NCBI GenBank assembly: GCA_017307275.1
Contig: JAFKFK010000013.1
Span: 62,001-126,000 of the forward strand
Direction of reading: 5' to 3'
Length of the DNA stretch: 64,000 nucleotides
Source of the DNA: Alphaproteobacteria bacterium
Lineage (GTDB): Bacteria > Pseudomonadota > Alphaproteobacteria > Reyranellales > Reyranellaceae
The notes beneath the pieces were generated by a model, which ran no database searches, was not told the origin of the DNA, and worked only from the letters and a program-made list of their open reading frames with translations. Below are positions 34,426-44,512 of the stretch, one piece after another. Position 1 is the stretch's first letter, and each line of letters opens with the position of its first letter. The translations under genes were made by a program, and so were the position numbers.

Positions 34426-35178
34426 ATGACAATCTCGGCACGCGATATCGACCACCTCTCCCTGACCCTTTCCGACCCCGAAGGGGCAGTCCTGAAGCTG
34501 ACTCAGCTCGGCTTCAACCTCACTCCCGAGGGCGTGGAGCCGCGCTGCATCTGCTTCCAGCCGGATCGCGACGACATCCCGAACTACATCGAGCTGCTGC
34601 AGGGTGACCCGGACGTAATCGCACTGGCAATGAATGTCGCCGAGCTCGAAGGCGAGGAACGCACGCACGCCTGGGAGACTGAGGACGGCTTCGAAGTCGA
34701 TGCCGGCGTCGTGGTCGGCGAGAGCGACGGACCGCTTCCCTGGTTTCCGGTCAAACACGAAACGCCGGATGCCTTCATGGAGCCGGAATGGATCGTCCAC
34801 CCCAACGGGGCCCTTGGCATGATGGCAATTCATGCCGTCGCCGAGAATCCCAGGGAGACCGCCAAGGCGCTCAAGGCGGGTTACGGCGGAAATCTCGAGG
34901 AAATCTTCGACGGCTGCATGCTGCTGAAGACCGGCTCGGTGGAACTGCTGATCTGGTCGCCGCTCGCCTACCAGCTCGAATACAAGGCGCTGGAGGTCAT
35001 GGCGCCCGGCGACCTGCCCGCAATCGTCGGCGCCGCCGTCGCCATCGAGCGGTCGCGCCCGCTACAGGCCCTGCTGCGCGCCAACAACGTGCCCTTCGCC
35101 TTGACCGAAGGCGACCGCGTGCTGGTGGCGCCGGAGCAGACCGGCGGGCTGATGATCGAGTTCATGCCGCAGAACTAA
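34426..35178 (+). CDS. Glyoxalase-like (VOC superfamily) protein
   Basis: 250 aa. Two beta-alpha-beta-beta-beta modules: DIDHLSLTLSDPEGAVLKLTQLGFNL at the start and EWIVHPNGALGMMAIHAVAENPRETAKAL in the middle, the layout of glyoxalase_3-type proteins. Potential metal ligands (His in IDHLS and in MAIHAV, Glu in IEFMPQ) are present. Function unknown. No strong Shine-Dalgarno. Divergent from the GST; converges on the metallo-hydrolase with 9 bases between stops. Confidence 0.72.
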   Translation: MTISARDIDHLSLTLSDPEGAVLKLTQLGFNLTPEGVEPRCICFQPDRDDIPNYIELLQGDPDVIALAMNVAELEGEERTHAWETEDGFEVDAGVVVGESDGPLPWFPVKHETPDAFMEPEWIVHPNGALGMMAIHAVAENPRETAKALKAGYGGNLEEIFDGCMLLKTGSVELLIWSPLAYQLEYKALEVMAPGDLPAIVGAAVAIERSRPLQALLRANNVPFALTEGDRVLVAPEQTGGLMIEFMPQN

Positions 35179-35187
35179 AGGCGTGCG

Positions 35188-35955
35188 TCAGAACGCAGGC
35201 ACCGGCGCCTGCGGCACGTCCTTCCAGAAGTCGGGGTCGTGGCCGAAGAAGAGTCTGGCCCCGCCCTTCTCCAGTGCCTCCAGGCGGTCGAGCGAGGCGA
35301 GCATCTGCTCGCGGTCCCAGACGAACCGTGGCAGCCGGCGTTCCCGCAGGGTGCGGCAGAAATAGCAGGCATCGCCGGTGATCACGATTTCACCGGCCTC
35401 GGTCCGCACCTTCAGCGACTGGTGGCCGGGCGTGTGGCCGTAGGTCGGAATGCAGACCACGCTGCCATCGCCGAACAGGTCGTGTTCGCCTTCGACCTGC
35501 ATCACCTTGTGGCCATGGTCGAAGTCGGCGCGAAAGAAGCCGACCTTTGCCGCGGTCTCGGGATCCTGCGCGGCCTGCCATTCACGCTTCTGCACGACCA
35601 TGGTGGCGTTGGGCACCAGCTCGTTACCGCCGGCATGGTCGAAATGCAGGTGCGAGTTAACGACGAAGTCAATCTTGCCGGGATCGCGATCGATCGCTTC
35701 GAGGCGCGACTTGACGTCGTCCTGCGGCCCGTACTGCTCGAAGCCGAAGATGCGTGCCACCCGCTCGCCTAGCCGTCCAGCCGCATCGCTGCGGCATTGC
35801 GGATGCATGCCGGTATCGAACAGCGCGCGGCCCTTGGGGTGTTCGATCAGATAGGACGGGATCGGCAGGGCGACCTGGCCGTCCTCACCCTCGATCATGT
35901 CCTTCAGCCGGCCGACAAGCCGGCCGCAGGTCATGGCGTAGAGCTTCGCCGTCAT
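35188..35955 (-). CDS. Metallo-beta-lactamase-fold hydrolase (lactonase-like)
   Basis: 255 aa. HLHFDHAGGN is the HxHxDH zinc motif; GHTPGHQ supplies the third His, TGDAC the bridging Asp, and FFGHDPDFW the last His. The overall arrangement resembles N-acyl-homoserine lactonase AttM/AiiA relatives, but no quorum-sensing genes are here, so the substrate is open. I take the second of two adjacent ATGs (35955) because GGGGAGGA abuts the first. Confidence 0.85.
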   Translation of the reverse strand: MTAKLYAMTCGRLVGRLKDMIEGEDGQVALPIPSYLIEHPKGRALFDTGMHPQCRSDAAGRLGERVARIFGFEQYGPQDDVKSRLEAIDRDPGKIDFVVNSHLHFDHAGGNELVPNATMVVQKREWQAAQDPETAAKVGFFRADFDHGHKVMQVEGEHDLFGDGSVVCIPTYGHTPGHQSLKVRTEAGEIVITGDACYFCRTLRERRLPRFVWDREQMLASLDRLEALEKGGARLFFGHDPDFWKDVPQAPVPAF

Positions 35956-36085
35956 CATTCCTCCCCTGTCACCGCGTCGGCGACGCCAACACATGTCTCT
36001 CCGCCGGGTCGCTGGACGCAACCCTGCCATGGTGGTTGCGTTTTCGAAAGACGATCGAAAAGTCAGTGAACGCGGGGACCAAGCC

Positions 36086-37141
36086 GTGAAAGCTATCACT
36101 GTAAAGCCCGGGACGAGCAATTCGCTCCGGCTCGAGGAATATGCCGACCCCGTTGCCGATTCCACGCATCTGCTGGTGGAGACGATCGCTCTCGGTATTT
36201 GCGGTACCGATCGCGATATCATCATGGGTCACTACGGCTGGGCGCCGCCCGGCGCCTCGCGGTTGGTGATCGGACATGAGTCGCTTGGCCGTGTTCTTGC
36301 CGCACCGGAAGGCAGCGGTTTTACCACCGGCGATCTGGTGGTCGGCATCGTCCGTCGGCCCGATCCCGTGCCATGCCCCGCCTGCGGTGCCGGCGAATGG
36401 GACATGTGTCGGAACGGCCTCTATACCGAGCGCGGTATAAAGGCCGTCGACGGCTACGGCGCACAGCGCTTCCTGCTAGAACCTGCCTATGCCGTGAAGG
36501 TGGCGCCGTCCCTCGGAGCGCTCGGTGTGCTCCTCGAGCCGGCGAGCGTGCTCGCCAAGGCATGGGACCATATCGACCGGATCGGCCGACGCACAGCGAG
36601 TTGGAAGCCGCGGACCGTGCTCATCACCGGCGCCGGCCCTGTCGGATTGCTGGCCGCTCTCATGGCGCATCAGCGTGGCCTGCAGACGCATGTGCTCGAT
36701 CGCGCCGACAGGCCCATCAAGACCGAGCTGGTCCGCGCGCTTGGCGGCATCTACCACGCCGACAAGCTGCCACCGGACCTGCAGGTCGACATCGTTATCG
36801 AATGCACGGCCTCTACACCGTTGATTCTGGACGCGCTGTGTCGGTCGGGCGGCAACGGCATCGTCTGCCTCACTGGCGTGTCGACCAGCGGGCACACCGT
36901 CCCGTTCGACGCCGGCGCCTTCAATCGCACCGTGGTGCTGCAGAACGACGTCGTGTTCGGTTCGGTCAATGCCAACCGACGACACTACGAGATGGGCGCG
37001 GAGGCGCTTGCTGCCGCCGATCCCGTCTGGCTGGCCCGCCTCATCACGCGACGCGTGCCGCTCGCCCGTTGGCCCGAGGCGTTCGAACGCCATGACGGCG
37101 ACATCAAGGTCGTCCTGCAGTTCGCGCCCGATCCGACATGA
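36086..37141 (+). CDS. Glucose 1-dehydrogenase-like zinc dehydrogenase
   Basis: 351 aa, GTG start. Zinc-binding N-domain: GICGTDRDI, GHESLGRV, and the PCPACGAGEWDMCRNGLYTERGIKAVDGYG segment that is characteristic of glucose dehydrogenases of the archaeal/Gdh type. NAD(P)-binding ITGAGPVGLLAAL. Oxidises glucose (or galactose) to the lactone. It overlaps the GH15 gene by ATGA, so both products are made together, which supports a sugar substrate. Upstream gap 35956-36085 separates it from the divergent hydrolase. Confidence 0.85.
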   Translation: MKAITVKPGTSNSLRLEEYADPVADSTHLLVETIALGICGTDRDIIMGHYGWAPPGASRLVIGHESLGRVLAAPEGSGFTTGDLVVGIVRRPDPVPCPACGAGEWDMCRNGLYTERGIKAVDGYGAQRFLLEPAYAVKVAPSLGALGVLLEPASVLAKAWDHIDRIGRRTASWKPRTVLITGAGPVGLLAALMAHQRGLQTHVLDRADRPIKTELVRALGGIYHADKLPPDLQVDIVIECTASTPLILDALCRSGGNGIVCLTGVSTSGHTVPFDAGAFNRTVVLQNDVVFGSVNANRRHYEMGAEALAAADPVWLARLITRRVPLARWPEAFERHDGDIKVVLQFAPDPT

Positions 37142-39048
37142 GCGCACCCCTCGAAAGCTATGGGCTGATCGGCGATTGCCAGACCGCGGCCCTCGTCGGC
37201 ATCGATGGTTCGGTCGACTGGCTATGCTGGCCGCGCTTCGATTCGGAGGCCTGCTTTGCCGCCTTGCTCGGCACCCCGTCCAACGGACGCTGGCAAATCG
37301 GACCGCAATGCGTGGAGCAGTCGGTGTCGCGACGTTACCGCCGCGGAACCCTGATCCTCGAGACGCACTTCGAGACCCCGTCCGGGAGCGCAGTCCTCAT
37401 CGACTTCATGCTGCCGCGCGGACGGGCGTCCGACCTCATTCGCATCGTCAAGGGTGTGTCGGGCGAGGTCCCCATGTGCCTGGAACTGGTGCTGCGCTTC
37501 AACTATGGCGCCACCGTCCCCTGGGTCAGTCGTTTGAAAGACGGCACCCTGCGCGCCATCGCCGGGCCCGATATGGCCGTCCTGCGCACGCCGGCACCGT
37601 TGCATGGCGAGGATTTCCGGACGGTCGGCGCTTTCACGATCACCGAAGGGCAATCGATTCCCTTCACACTGAGCTATGGCCCCTCTCATTTGCCGCTGCC
37701 CCCGCCGATCGATGCGGCGAAGGCGCTGTGCGATTGCGAGAAATTCTGGTGCGACTGGATCGAGCGCGCCAACACGGCCGGCCCGCACGCCGATGCGATC
37801 CGGCGCTCGCTGATCACCCTGAAGGCCCTGACCTATGCGCCGAGCGGCGGCATCGTCGCGGCTCCCACAACATCGCTGCCCGAAGAGGTCGGCGGTACCC
37901 GCAACTGGGACTACCGCTTCTGCTGGATCCGGGATTCCACCCTCACCCTTCTCGCATTGATGAATGCCGGCCTCTATGAAGAAGCGTCGGCGTGGCGCGA
38001 CTGGCTCCAGCGCGCCGTCGCCGGCAGTCCGACGGACATGCAGATCATGTACGGCATCCTGGGCGAGCGGCGACTCACCGAATGGCATGTCGACTGGCTG
38101 CCGGGATATCTCGACTCCAAACCGGTGCGGATCGGCAATGCGGCGCACCGGCAATTCCAGCTCGATGTCTATGGCGAGTTGATGGACACCTTCGAGCAGG
38201 CACGCGAAGGCGGGCTCAGTTCGACAGAAAGCGGCTGGGATCTGCAACTGGCGCTGACCGAGCATGTGGCGCGATGCTGGACGGAGCCGGACTACGGCAT
38301 CTGGGAGACTCGTGGCCCGCGTCAGCATTTCACCTTCTCGAAGGTCATGGCCTGGGTAACCTTCGACCGGGCGATCAAGGCAGTCGAGCACCATGGCCTG
38401 CCCGGTCCCGTCGACGAGTGGCGTATCCTCCGCACCAGCGTCCATGACCAGGTCTTCGAGCTAGGCTTCGATCCTCAGCGGAACAGCTTTCGGTCCGCCT
38501 ATGGCGAGACGACGCTGGATGCCAGCCTATTGCTCCTGGCACAGGTCGGCTTCATCGCGCCGACCGATCCACGATACGTCGGCACGGTCGAGGCGATAGA
38601 GCAGGACCTTCTGGTCGACGGATTCGTCCGTCGCTACGACACGGAGAGTACAAACGACGGCCTCGAGCCGGGGGAAGGCGTTTTCCTCGCCTGCAGCTTC
38701 TGGCTGGCCGATGCCTACATCGCGATCGGGCGACACGCCGATGCGGAGACGCTGTTCGACCGGCTGCTGGCGTTGCGCAACGACCTTGGGCTGCTTGCGG
38801 AGGAATACGACACCGAGCGCGGGCAGCAGATCGGCAACTATCCGCAGGCCTTCTCCCATGTCGCGCTGATCAACACCGCCTTCAACCTGACGCGCGCCAC
38901 CCATCCGGCAGAGCAGCGCGCCAAGGGCGACGTCTCCGACGTTCAGGCTCTCCGACCGCCGGGACCGCCGAAACGGCCACCCGGATCGAACGGCCGCGCC
39001 TTGCAGGAGGCGAACGCCGAGAAGGTCAGGCGTCCAGCGCCTTCCTGA
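37138..39048 (+). CDS. Glycoside hydrolase family 15 (trehalase/glucoamylase-like)
   Basis: 636 aa, cytoplasmic (no signal peptide). The N-terminal beta domain [30 protein letters not shown] is the TreH_N-type start; the (alpha/alpha)6 catalytic domain includes [20 protein letters not shown] and [31 protein letters not shown] near 560 carries the likely catalytic Glu and [19 protein letters not shown] follows. It releases glucose from trehalose or alpha-glucans. Coupled to the dehydrogenase upstream. Its last 23 bases overlap gatB on the other strand. Confidence 0.9.
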   Translation: MSAPLESYGLIGDCQTAALVGIDGSVDWLCWPRFDSEACFAALLGTPSNGRWQIGPQCVEQSVSRRYRRGTLILETHFETPSGSAVLIDFMLPRGRASDLIRIVKGVSGEVPMCLELVLRFNYGATVPWVSRLKDGTLRAIAGPDMAVLRTPAPLHGEDFRTVGAFTITEGQSIPFTLSYGPSHLPLPPPIDAAKALCDCEKFWCDWIERANTAGPHADAIRRSLITLKALTYAPSGGIVAAPTTSLPEEVGGTRNWDYRFCWIRDSTLTLLALMNAGLYEEASAWRDWLQRAVAGSPTDMQIMYGILGERRLTEWHVDWLPGYLDSKPVRIGNAAHRQFQLDVYGELMDTFEQAREGGLSSTESGWDLQLALTEHVARCWTEPDYGIWETRGPRQHFTFSKVMAWVTFDRAIKAVEHHGLPGPVDEWRILRTSVHDQVFELGFDPQRNSFRSAYGETTLDASLLLLAQVGFIAPTDPRYVGTVEAIEQDLLVDGFVRRYDTESTNDGLEPGEGVFLACSFWLADAYIAIGRHADAETLFDRLLALRNDLGLLAEEYDTERGQQIGNYPQAFSHVALINTAFNLTRATHPAEQRAKGDVSDVQALRPPGPPKRPPGSNGRALQEANAEKVRRPAPS

Positions 39049-40474
39049 GCAGTTCGTTCACGACCTTGGGATTGGCCTTGCCGCCGGTCGCCTTCATCAC
39101 CTGGCCGACGAACCAGCCGAACATGCTGGGCTTGGCCTTGTAGGCAGCGACGTTGGCCGGATTGCCGTCGATCACCGCTTTGATCGCAGCTTCGATGGGG
39201 CCGGTGTCCGTGACCTGCTTCAGGCCGCGTTCCTCGACCAGCACGGCCGGATCCTTGCCCGTCTCCTCCATGGCGATGAACAGATCCTTGGCGATGCGGC
39301 CAGAGATCGTGCCATCGGCCTGCAGGTCGAGAAGCTTGCCGAGGTTTGCGGCGCTTATCGGCGAGTCGCCGATCCCGACGCCACGCCTATTGAGCATGGC
39401 GAAGAAGTCGCCCGTCACCAGCTTGACGGCTTCCTTGCCGTCCCGGCCCTTGGCCACGGTCTCGAAGAACTCCGCCGTCTCCTTCTCCGCCACCAGCACG
39501 CCGGCGTCGTAAGGCGTCAGGCCATAGTCCTTGGTGAAGCGCGCCTTCTTGGCGTCCGGCAACTCAGGCAGGCTCGCCTTGATGGAGTCCACGAACTCCT
39601 GCTTCAGGTTGAGCGGCAGCAGGTCGGGGTCGGGGAAGTAGCGATAATCGTGCGCATCCTCCTTGGAGCGCAGCGAGCGCGTCTCGCCACGGCCCGGATC
39701 GAACAGGCGCGTTTCCTGTGTGATCTTGCCACCGCCTTCGATCACCTCGATCTGGCGGCGCGCTTCGTACTCGATGGCCTGCTTCACGAAGCGGATCGAG
39801 TTCACGTTCTTGATCTCGCAGCGCGTGCCGAGCTCGCCGCCGGGCTTGCGCACCGAGACGTTGACGTCGCAGCGCATGGAGCCCTCGTCCATGTTGCCGT
39901 CGCAGGTGCCGAGGTAGCGCACGATCGAGCGCAGCTTGGTGAGATAGGCCGCCGCCTCGTCGGAAGTGCGCATGTCGGGCTTGCTGACGATTTCCATCAG
40001 CGCCACGCCCGAGCGGTTCAGGTCGACGTAGGTCTGGCTCGGATGCTGGTCATGCAGACTCTTGCCGGCGTCCTGCTCGAGATGCAGGCGCTCGATGCCG
40101 ATCGTGCGCGTCTTGCCATCGGGCAGGTCGATCTCGACCACGCCCTCGCCGACGATCGGGTCCTTGTACTGCGAAATCTGATAGCCCGCCGGCAGGTCTG
40201 CATAGAAGTAGTTCTTGCGGTCGAACACCGAATGCAGATTGATCTTGGCGTTCAGGCCGAGGCCGGTGCGGACCGCCTGCTCCACGCAGCGCTCGTTGAT
40301 CACGGGCAGCATGCCGGGCATGGCGGCATCGACCAGCGACACCTGCGTGTTGGGGTCGGCGCCGAACGTGGTCGGGGCGCCGGAAAAGAGCTTGGCGTCG
40401 GAGATCACCTGGGCGTGGACTTCCAGCCCGAGGACGATTTCCCACTCGCCGGATTCAGTTTTGATCAGTGACAT
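39026..40474 (-). CDS. gatB: Aspartyl/glutamyl-tRNA amidotransferase subunit B
   Basis: 482 aa. With GatA and GatC converts Glu-tRNA(Gln) (and Asp-tRNA(Asn)) to the amide form. GatB hallmarks: [121 protein letters not shown], and the helical tail plus YqeY domain. ATG at 40474. It is unlinked to gatCA, which lie 13 kb away, and converges with a 23-bp overlap on the GH15 gene. Confidence 0.96.
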   Translation of the reverse strand: MSLIKTESGEWEIVLGLEVHAQVISDAKLFSGAPTTFGADPNTQVSLVDAAMPGMLPVINERCVEQAVRTGLGLNAKINLHSVFDRKNYFYADLPAGYQISQYKDPIVGEGVVEIDLPDGKTRTIGIERLHLEQDAGKSLHDQHPSQTYVDLNRSGVALMEIVSKPDMRTSDEAAAYLTKLRSIVRYLGTCDGNMDEGSMRCDVNVSVRKPGGELGTRCEIKNVNSIRFVKQAIEYEARRQIEVIEGGGKITQETRLFDPGRGETRSLRSKEDAHDYRYFPDPDLLPLNLKQEFVDSIKASLPELPDAKKARFTKDYGLTPYDAGVLVAEKETAEFFETVAKGRDGKEAVKLVTGDFFAMLNRRGVGIGDSPISAANLGKLLDLQADGTISGRIAKDLFIAMEETGKDPAVLVEERGLKQVTDTGPIEAAIKAVIDGNPANVAAYKAKPSMFGWFVGQVMKATGGKANPKVVNELLRKALDA

Positions 40475-40554
40475 AGGGGCTAAATAGGCACTTGCGTCGT
40501 ACCTGTCCATGCTTAGGCTCCGGCCTCAACAAAGACAGCTACAGGGAGGTCTAT

Positions 40555-41544
40555 ATGACCATCATCAACCGTCGTTCTCTCATGGTTGGTGCGGCCGCAG
40601 CGACGCTCGGCGCGCCAGCCCTTGCCAGGGCCCAGAATACCGGCACCGGCGACTGGCCCAAGGGCCAGATCAAGATCATCGTGCCCTTCCCGCCGGGCGG
40701 GTCGACCGATCCGGTGGCCCGCATCATCCAGGCCAAGCTCATCGAGAATACCGGCTGGAACATCATCATCGACAACAAGCCGGGCGGCACCGGCGCCGTG
40801 GGCTCTGCCATCGCCGCCAAATCGGCGCCCGACGGCCAGACCTGGATGCTGACCTTCGACAGCCACATCCTCAACCCGGCCTTCGCCCCGGGCTTGCCGT
40901 ACAAGGACTCGGAGCTCACCAACGTCATGCTGATCGGCCGCACGCCGCAGGCGCTCGCGGCGCACCCCGACCGGCCCTACAAGACCTTTGCCGAGGTCGT
41001 TGCCGACGCCAAGGCCCGGCCGGGCAAGGTCAATGTCGGCGTTCTGGGCGCCAGCCAGGCGCTGGTGCTGATGACCCTCATCAAGAAAGAGAACAACGTC
41101 GATCTCAACCTGATCCCCTACAAGGGCGGCGGTCCGCTCACGCAGGATCTGCTGGGCGGCGTCACCGACATCGGTATTTCGAGCCTGACCTCGTTCAGCC
41201 CGCATATCCGCGCCAACAAGATCCGGCCCATCGGCGTTACGGGCGAGAAGCGGACGCCCGCCCTGCCCGATACGCCGACGCTGATCGAACAGGGCATCAA
41301 GGGTTTCCCCTCCTACTCCTGGTGGGGCGTCTATGCGCCGACCGGGACGCCGCGACCGCTGATCGACCGCATGAATGCCGAGATCAAGAAGGCCGTGGCA
41401 GCGCCCGACGTGACCCAGAAGTTCCTTGAGCAGTTCAATATGGAGATCCTGACCAGCTCGCCCGAGGAGTTCGCCGCCTATCAGAAGAGCGAACAGGAGC
41501 GCTGGTTCAAGGTCATCAAGGACAACGACATCAAGGGCGACTGA
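40555..41544 (+). CDS. TTT-family (Bug) periplasmic solute receptor
   Basis: 329 aa. Leader with a twin-arginine-like NRRSLMVGAAAATLG, cleaved near ALARAQ. Mature WPKGQIKIIVPFPPGGSTDPVARIIQ, IIIDNKPGGTGAVGSAIAAKSAPDG and the LIPYKGGGPLTQDLLGG ligand loop define the family. CAGGGAGG precedes ATG 40555. Divergent from gatB; the esterase gene converges on it. No TctAB partner nearby. Confidence 0.9.
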   Translation: MTIINRRSLMVGAAAATLGAPALARAQNTGTGDWPKGQIKIIVPFPPGGSTDPVARIIQAKLIENTGWNIIIDNKPGGTGAVGSAIAAKSAPDGQTWMLTFDSHILNPAFAPGLPYKDSELTNVMLIGRTPQALAAHPDRPYKTFAEVVADAKARPGKVNVGVLGASQALVLMTLIKKENNVDLNLIPYKGGGPLTQDLLGGVTDIGISSLTSFSPHIRANKIRPIGVTGEKRTPALPDTPTLIEQGIKGFPSYSWWGVYAPTGTPRPLIDRMNAEIKKAVAAPDVTQKFLEQFNMEILTSSPEEFAAYQKSEQERWFKVIKDNDIKGD

Positions 41545-41563
41545 GCCCTGTGATCCGGTGACG

Positions 41564-41581
41564 TGACGCGCTCGCGCGTCA
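41564..41581. repeat. Perfect palindrome between convergent stops
   Basis: TGACGCG-CTCG-CGCGTCA, a 7-bp stem with a 4-base loop covering the esterase stop (41579-41581). It could act as a bidirectional transcription barrier, but no T-run follows on either side. Confidence 0.4.
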
Positions 41582-42520
41582 GATCCCCATCAGCGAGAAC
41601 AGCGCTTTGCTGATCTCGCTGTCGGGTTGGCCGAGGCGGTCATCCTCCTGGAAATGATTCGCATTGAACGCGACGGTTCGGCTCGCGAGCCTTCCCATGC
41701 CCTGAAGCGCGTCTGCGAAAACGCCCGACTGTCGCTTGAACTCGGGACTGTCCTGGTCGGCCGACGTGATGGCGATCGGACAGGCGATCTTGTCGAGATG
41801 GCGCATCGGACTGGCCGCCGCCTCCTCTTCCCGCGTGATGTGCAGGAACTTGCTGCGCGAGGAGAGCCGCACCGGGTAGAGGTCGTACATGCCGCTCATC
41901 AGCAGCGCGCCCTTGATCGCATCGACGGGCAGTCCCCGCTTGGTCCACTCGGTGATCAGCACACAGCCCGCGAGGTGGGCGCCCGAGGAGTGGCCGACGA
42001 GATAGACGCGCTTTGGATCGCCACCAAAACTTGCGGCATTGCGAACCGTCCATTCGAGCGCGAGACGGCAGTTCTCGACCATCTCGGGCAGCCGAATGGT
42101 CTTCAGGCTGCCGAAGTCCGGCGCCAGGTAAGCCGCGCCGCGTCCCACCAGGGTCGGGGCCGGAAACGACGCATCCAGCCGGGAATTGCGCGTCCAGGCA
42201 CCGCCATGGATGAAAACCACGACCGGCACATCCTTCGCGCCCGGCGGGCTGAATATGTCGATGAGATTCGTCTCGCTCCCGCCGTAGCGTTCCGTCCGCG
42301 GCGGCATCTTCTTGCGCACTTCCGCGCTCTTCGCCCCATCGCCAGCTTCGAGCTCGGCCATCTGAGGCGCCCAGAAGGACTGATCGTACGCAGTGTCGAG
42401 CTGCTCCTGGCTGTACTCCAGAAACACCGGCTTTGGTTGTGCGGAAGATGGGGCGATCACAGCGGAACCGATGGCGCCGCCGAGCGTGCCCGTGGCGGCC
42501 AGAAGATGTCGACGCCGCAT
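41579..42520 (-). CDS. Alpha/beta hydrolase, exported carboxylesterase-like
   Basis: 313 aa. Leader MRRRHLLAATGTLGGAIG has an Arg pair and hydrophobic core typical of Tat substrates; cleavage near PSSAQ. The mature enzyme has the HGGAW oxyanion motif, nucleophile GHSSGAH, Asp in TSADQDSPEF and His in NANHFQED. This arrangement resembles hormone-sensitive-lipase/BD-FAE and kynurenine formamidase-like esterases. ATG at 42520. Substrate unknown, a small ester or amide. Confidence 0.86.
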   Translation of the reverse strand: MRRRHLLAATGTLGGAIGSAVIAPSSAQPKPVFLEYSQEQLDTAYDQSFWAPQMAELEAGDGAKSAEVRKKMPPRTERYGGSETNLIDIFSPPGAKDVPVVVFIHGGAWTRNSRLDASFPAPTLVGRGAAYLAPDFGSLKTIRLPEMVENCRLALEWTVRNAASFGGDPKRVYLVGHSSGAHLAGCVLITEWTKRGLPVDAIKGALLMSGMYDLYPVRLSSRSKFLHITREEEAAASPMRHLDKIACPIAITSADQDSPEFKRQSGVFADALQGMGRLASRTVAFNANHFQEDDRLGQPDSEISKALFSLMGI

Positions 42521-42606
42521 ATTCGGCCACTCCCTGATTTTGCACCTGGATCGCAACACGGAGCGCCATGTCGTGCAACCCGCATCCGACCAACGCTGGT
42601 TGGCAT

Positions 42607-43206
42607 CTAATCCACCAGCTTCTGCAGTTCACCAACAGCGCGGAAGAAGCTGTCGGCGGGCGTCGAGTCCGGGTCGATGAGACGGTGCAGACGGAAGCCG
42701 TCCTCCAGCGCCAGCAGCATGGCACTCGCCCAGGCAGGATCGCGAACCTCGCCGCCCGCGGTTTCCCGGGTCGTCGCAGTCACAATGTCCGCGACCAGCT
42801 TGCGACGTGCGCGCAGACGCTGGGCGAGCTCGGGGCGGCGCTTCTCCGAGCGCGCGACGAAGAGGATCAACTCCATGTGCAACAGCGGCGCACGGCCCAG
42901 CGGATCCTGGCGGCTGCGTTCGGTCGCGCGCAGGGCGGCGACGAAATCGGTGGGATTGAGATGGCGCTCCAGCAGCCGGCGATGATGCTGGAGCGAACGC
43001 TCGACGTGATCCTCCAGCATGGCGACGATCAGGTCGTCCTTGCTCTCGAAGTTCGAATAGAAGGCGCCGCGCGTGAAGCCCGCAACAGCCGCGATCATCT
43101 CGATGCTGGCGGCACCGATGCCGCGTTCCTCGAAGACCTGGGCCGCCGCTTCGAACAGCTTCTCCCGCGTATCGTCCCGGGTCGGGCGCGTGCGCACTCT
43201 TGACAT
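42607..43206 (-). CDS. TetR-family regulator
   Basis: 199 aa. HTH at about 12-58: TREKLFEAAAQVFEERGIGAASIEMIAAVAGFTRGAFYSNFESKDDLIVAMLEDH, a near-perfect TetR signature. The C-terminal ligand domain is helical. ATG at 43206 lies just beyond a perfect 14-bp inverted repeat in the 61-bp gap shared with the divergent P450 gene. Local repression of the P450 and itself is therefore likely. Confidence 0.9.
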   Translation of the reverse strand: MSRVRTRPTRDDTREKLFEAAAQVFEERGIGAASIEMIAAVAGFTRGAFYSNFESKDDLIVAMLEDHVERSLQHHRRLLERHLNPTDFVAALRATERSRQDPLGRAPLLHMELILFVARSEKRRPELAQRLRARRKLVADIVTATTRETAGGEVRDPAWASAMLLALEDGFRLHRLIDPDSTPADSFFRAVGELQKLVD

Positions 43207-43225
43207 GAAGAGGAATCTAGCACAT

Positions 43226-43257
43226 TGCAACTCGATACATAACTGTATCGAGTTGCA
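43226..43257. promoter_or_regulatory. Perfect 14-bp inverted repeat, TetR operator
   Basis: Left arm TGCAACTCGATACA (43226-43239), 4-base centre TAAC, right arm TGTATCGAGTTGCA (43244-43257). No mismatch over 28 paired bases. It fills the tetR-P450 intergenic region, 20 bases from tetR and 11 from the P450 ATG, so a bound dimer pair would block both genes. Confidence 0.8.
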
Positions 43258-43267
43258 GCGAGGTTCC

Positions 43268-44512
43268 ATGACCATGCAAGCCAGCACTCAGACCAGTATC
43301 CCGAGTACCCCGCCGACCCTGGCCGACCGCTTCTTTGTCGAAGCCATGTCGCCTGCGTTCCGCGAGGATCCCTACCCCTACTACGAGCGCTTCCGTGGCC
43401 CGACGCCGCTACTGCGAGTCGGTGAGACGATCTGGTTTGCGCTGGGTCATGCCGACGTGACGACGATGCTGCGGCATCCGAACCTCTCGACCGATGAATC
43501 CCATGCCGCCACCGAAGCCGAGCGCGCCGCGGAAGATCCGAACCGTCCACGCAGCCTGCTGTTCATGGATCCGCCCGACCACACGCGTCTGCGTGGCCTG
43601 GTGGCCCGTGCCTTCACGCCACGCCGCATCGACGAACTGCGCGCCACGACCCAGGCGATTGCGACCGAGCTGGTCGACGCCATCGCCGCGATGGCCGGAC
43701 CTGTCGACCTCGTCCAGGCCTTTGCCTATCCCTTGCCCGTCCGCGTGATCTGCGCCCTGCTCGGCGTGCCGCCCGAGGACGAGGCCATGTTCACCGACTG
43801 GTCGCGCGGCATCGCCCGTTCGGTCGATCCGTCGGTGCTGCGTACTCCGGCAATCGAGGCCACCATCGAAGACGCGCGGGCTAACCTGCGGCGCTATCTC
43901 GGCGACTTGCTGGCGGCGCGCCGCCGGCAACCCGGCGACGACCTGCTTACCGCCCTCGCGGCCGTCGATGTCGAGGGCGACCGCATCACGCCGCGCGAGG
44001 TCGTAGGCCTCGCCCAGCTCCTGCTGGTCGCCGGGCACGAGACGACAGTGAATCTGATCGGCAACGGCACCCTGGCGTTGCTGCGCAATCCTGAGCAGCT
44101 AGCTCTGCTGCGCCGCTCGCCCGAACTGGTCGGTCCGGCCGTGGATGAGTTCCTGCGCTTCGACGGGCCGGTGCAGATCACCCAGAGGGTCGTCACTCAG
44201 GACATGACCGTCGTCGGCTGCCCGGTGAAGCGGGGTGACGAAATCATGCTGGTGCTGGGCGCGGCCAATCGCGATCCCGCGGCCTTTCCCGACCCGCACA
44301 AGCTCGATGTCACGCGCGATGCCCGCCGCCATGTTGGCTTCGGCGGCGGCATCCATCATTGCCTGGGGGCGGCCCTTGCCCGCATGGAAGGCCAGATCGC
44401 CTTCGCCACTCTGCTCGACCGCTTCCCGCATCTCGAGCTGGCCGGCACGCCCGAGCGGCGGCCGACCTTCACCTTGCGTGGGCTGGAGACCCTGCCCGTC
44501 GCTTTCGCTTAA
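43268..44512 (+). CDS. Cytochrome P450
   Basis: 414 aa soluble bacterial class I-type P450. I-helix AGHETT (about 257-262), ExxR within VDEFLRFDGP, and the heme loop FGGGIHHCLGAALARME with the thiolate Cys near 365. No ferredoxin or reductase gene is adjacent, so redox partners must come from elsewhere. ATG 43268, or the ATG two codons on. Controlled by the divergent TetR through a perfect palindrome. Its TAA overlaps the stop of the convergent amidohydrolase (TTAA). Confidence 0.93.
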   Translation: MTMQASTQTSIPSTPPTLADRFFVEAMSPAFREDPYPYYERFRGPTPLLRVGETIWFALGHADVTTMLRHPNLSTDESHAATEAERAAEDPNRPRSLLFMDPPDHTRLRGLVARAFTPRRIDELRATTQAIATELVDAIAAMAGPVDLVQAFAYPLPVRVICALLGVPPEDEAMFTDWSRGIARSVDPSVLRTPAIEATIEDARANLRRYLGDLLAARRRQPGDDLLTALAAVDVEGDRITPREVVGLAQLLLVAGHETTVNLIGNGTLALLRNPEQLALLRRSPELVGPAVDEFLRFDGPVQITQRVVTQDMTVVGCPVKRGDEIMLVLGAANRDPAAFPDPHKLDVTRDARRHVGFGGGIHHCLGAALARMEGQIAFATLLDRFPHLELAGTPERRPTFTLRGLETLPVAFA

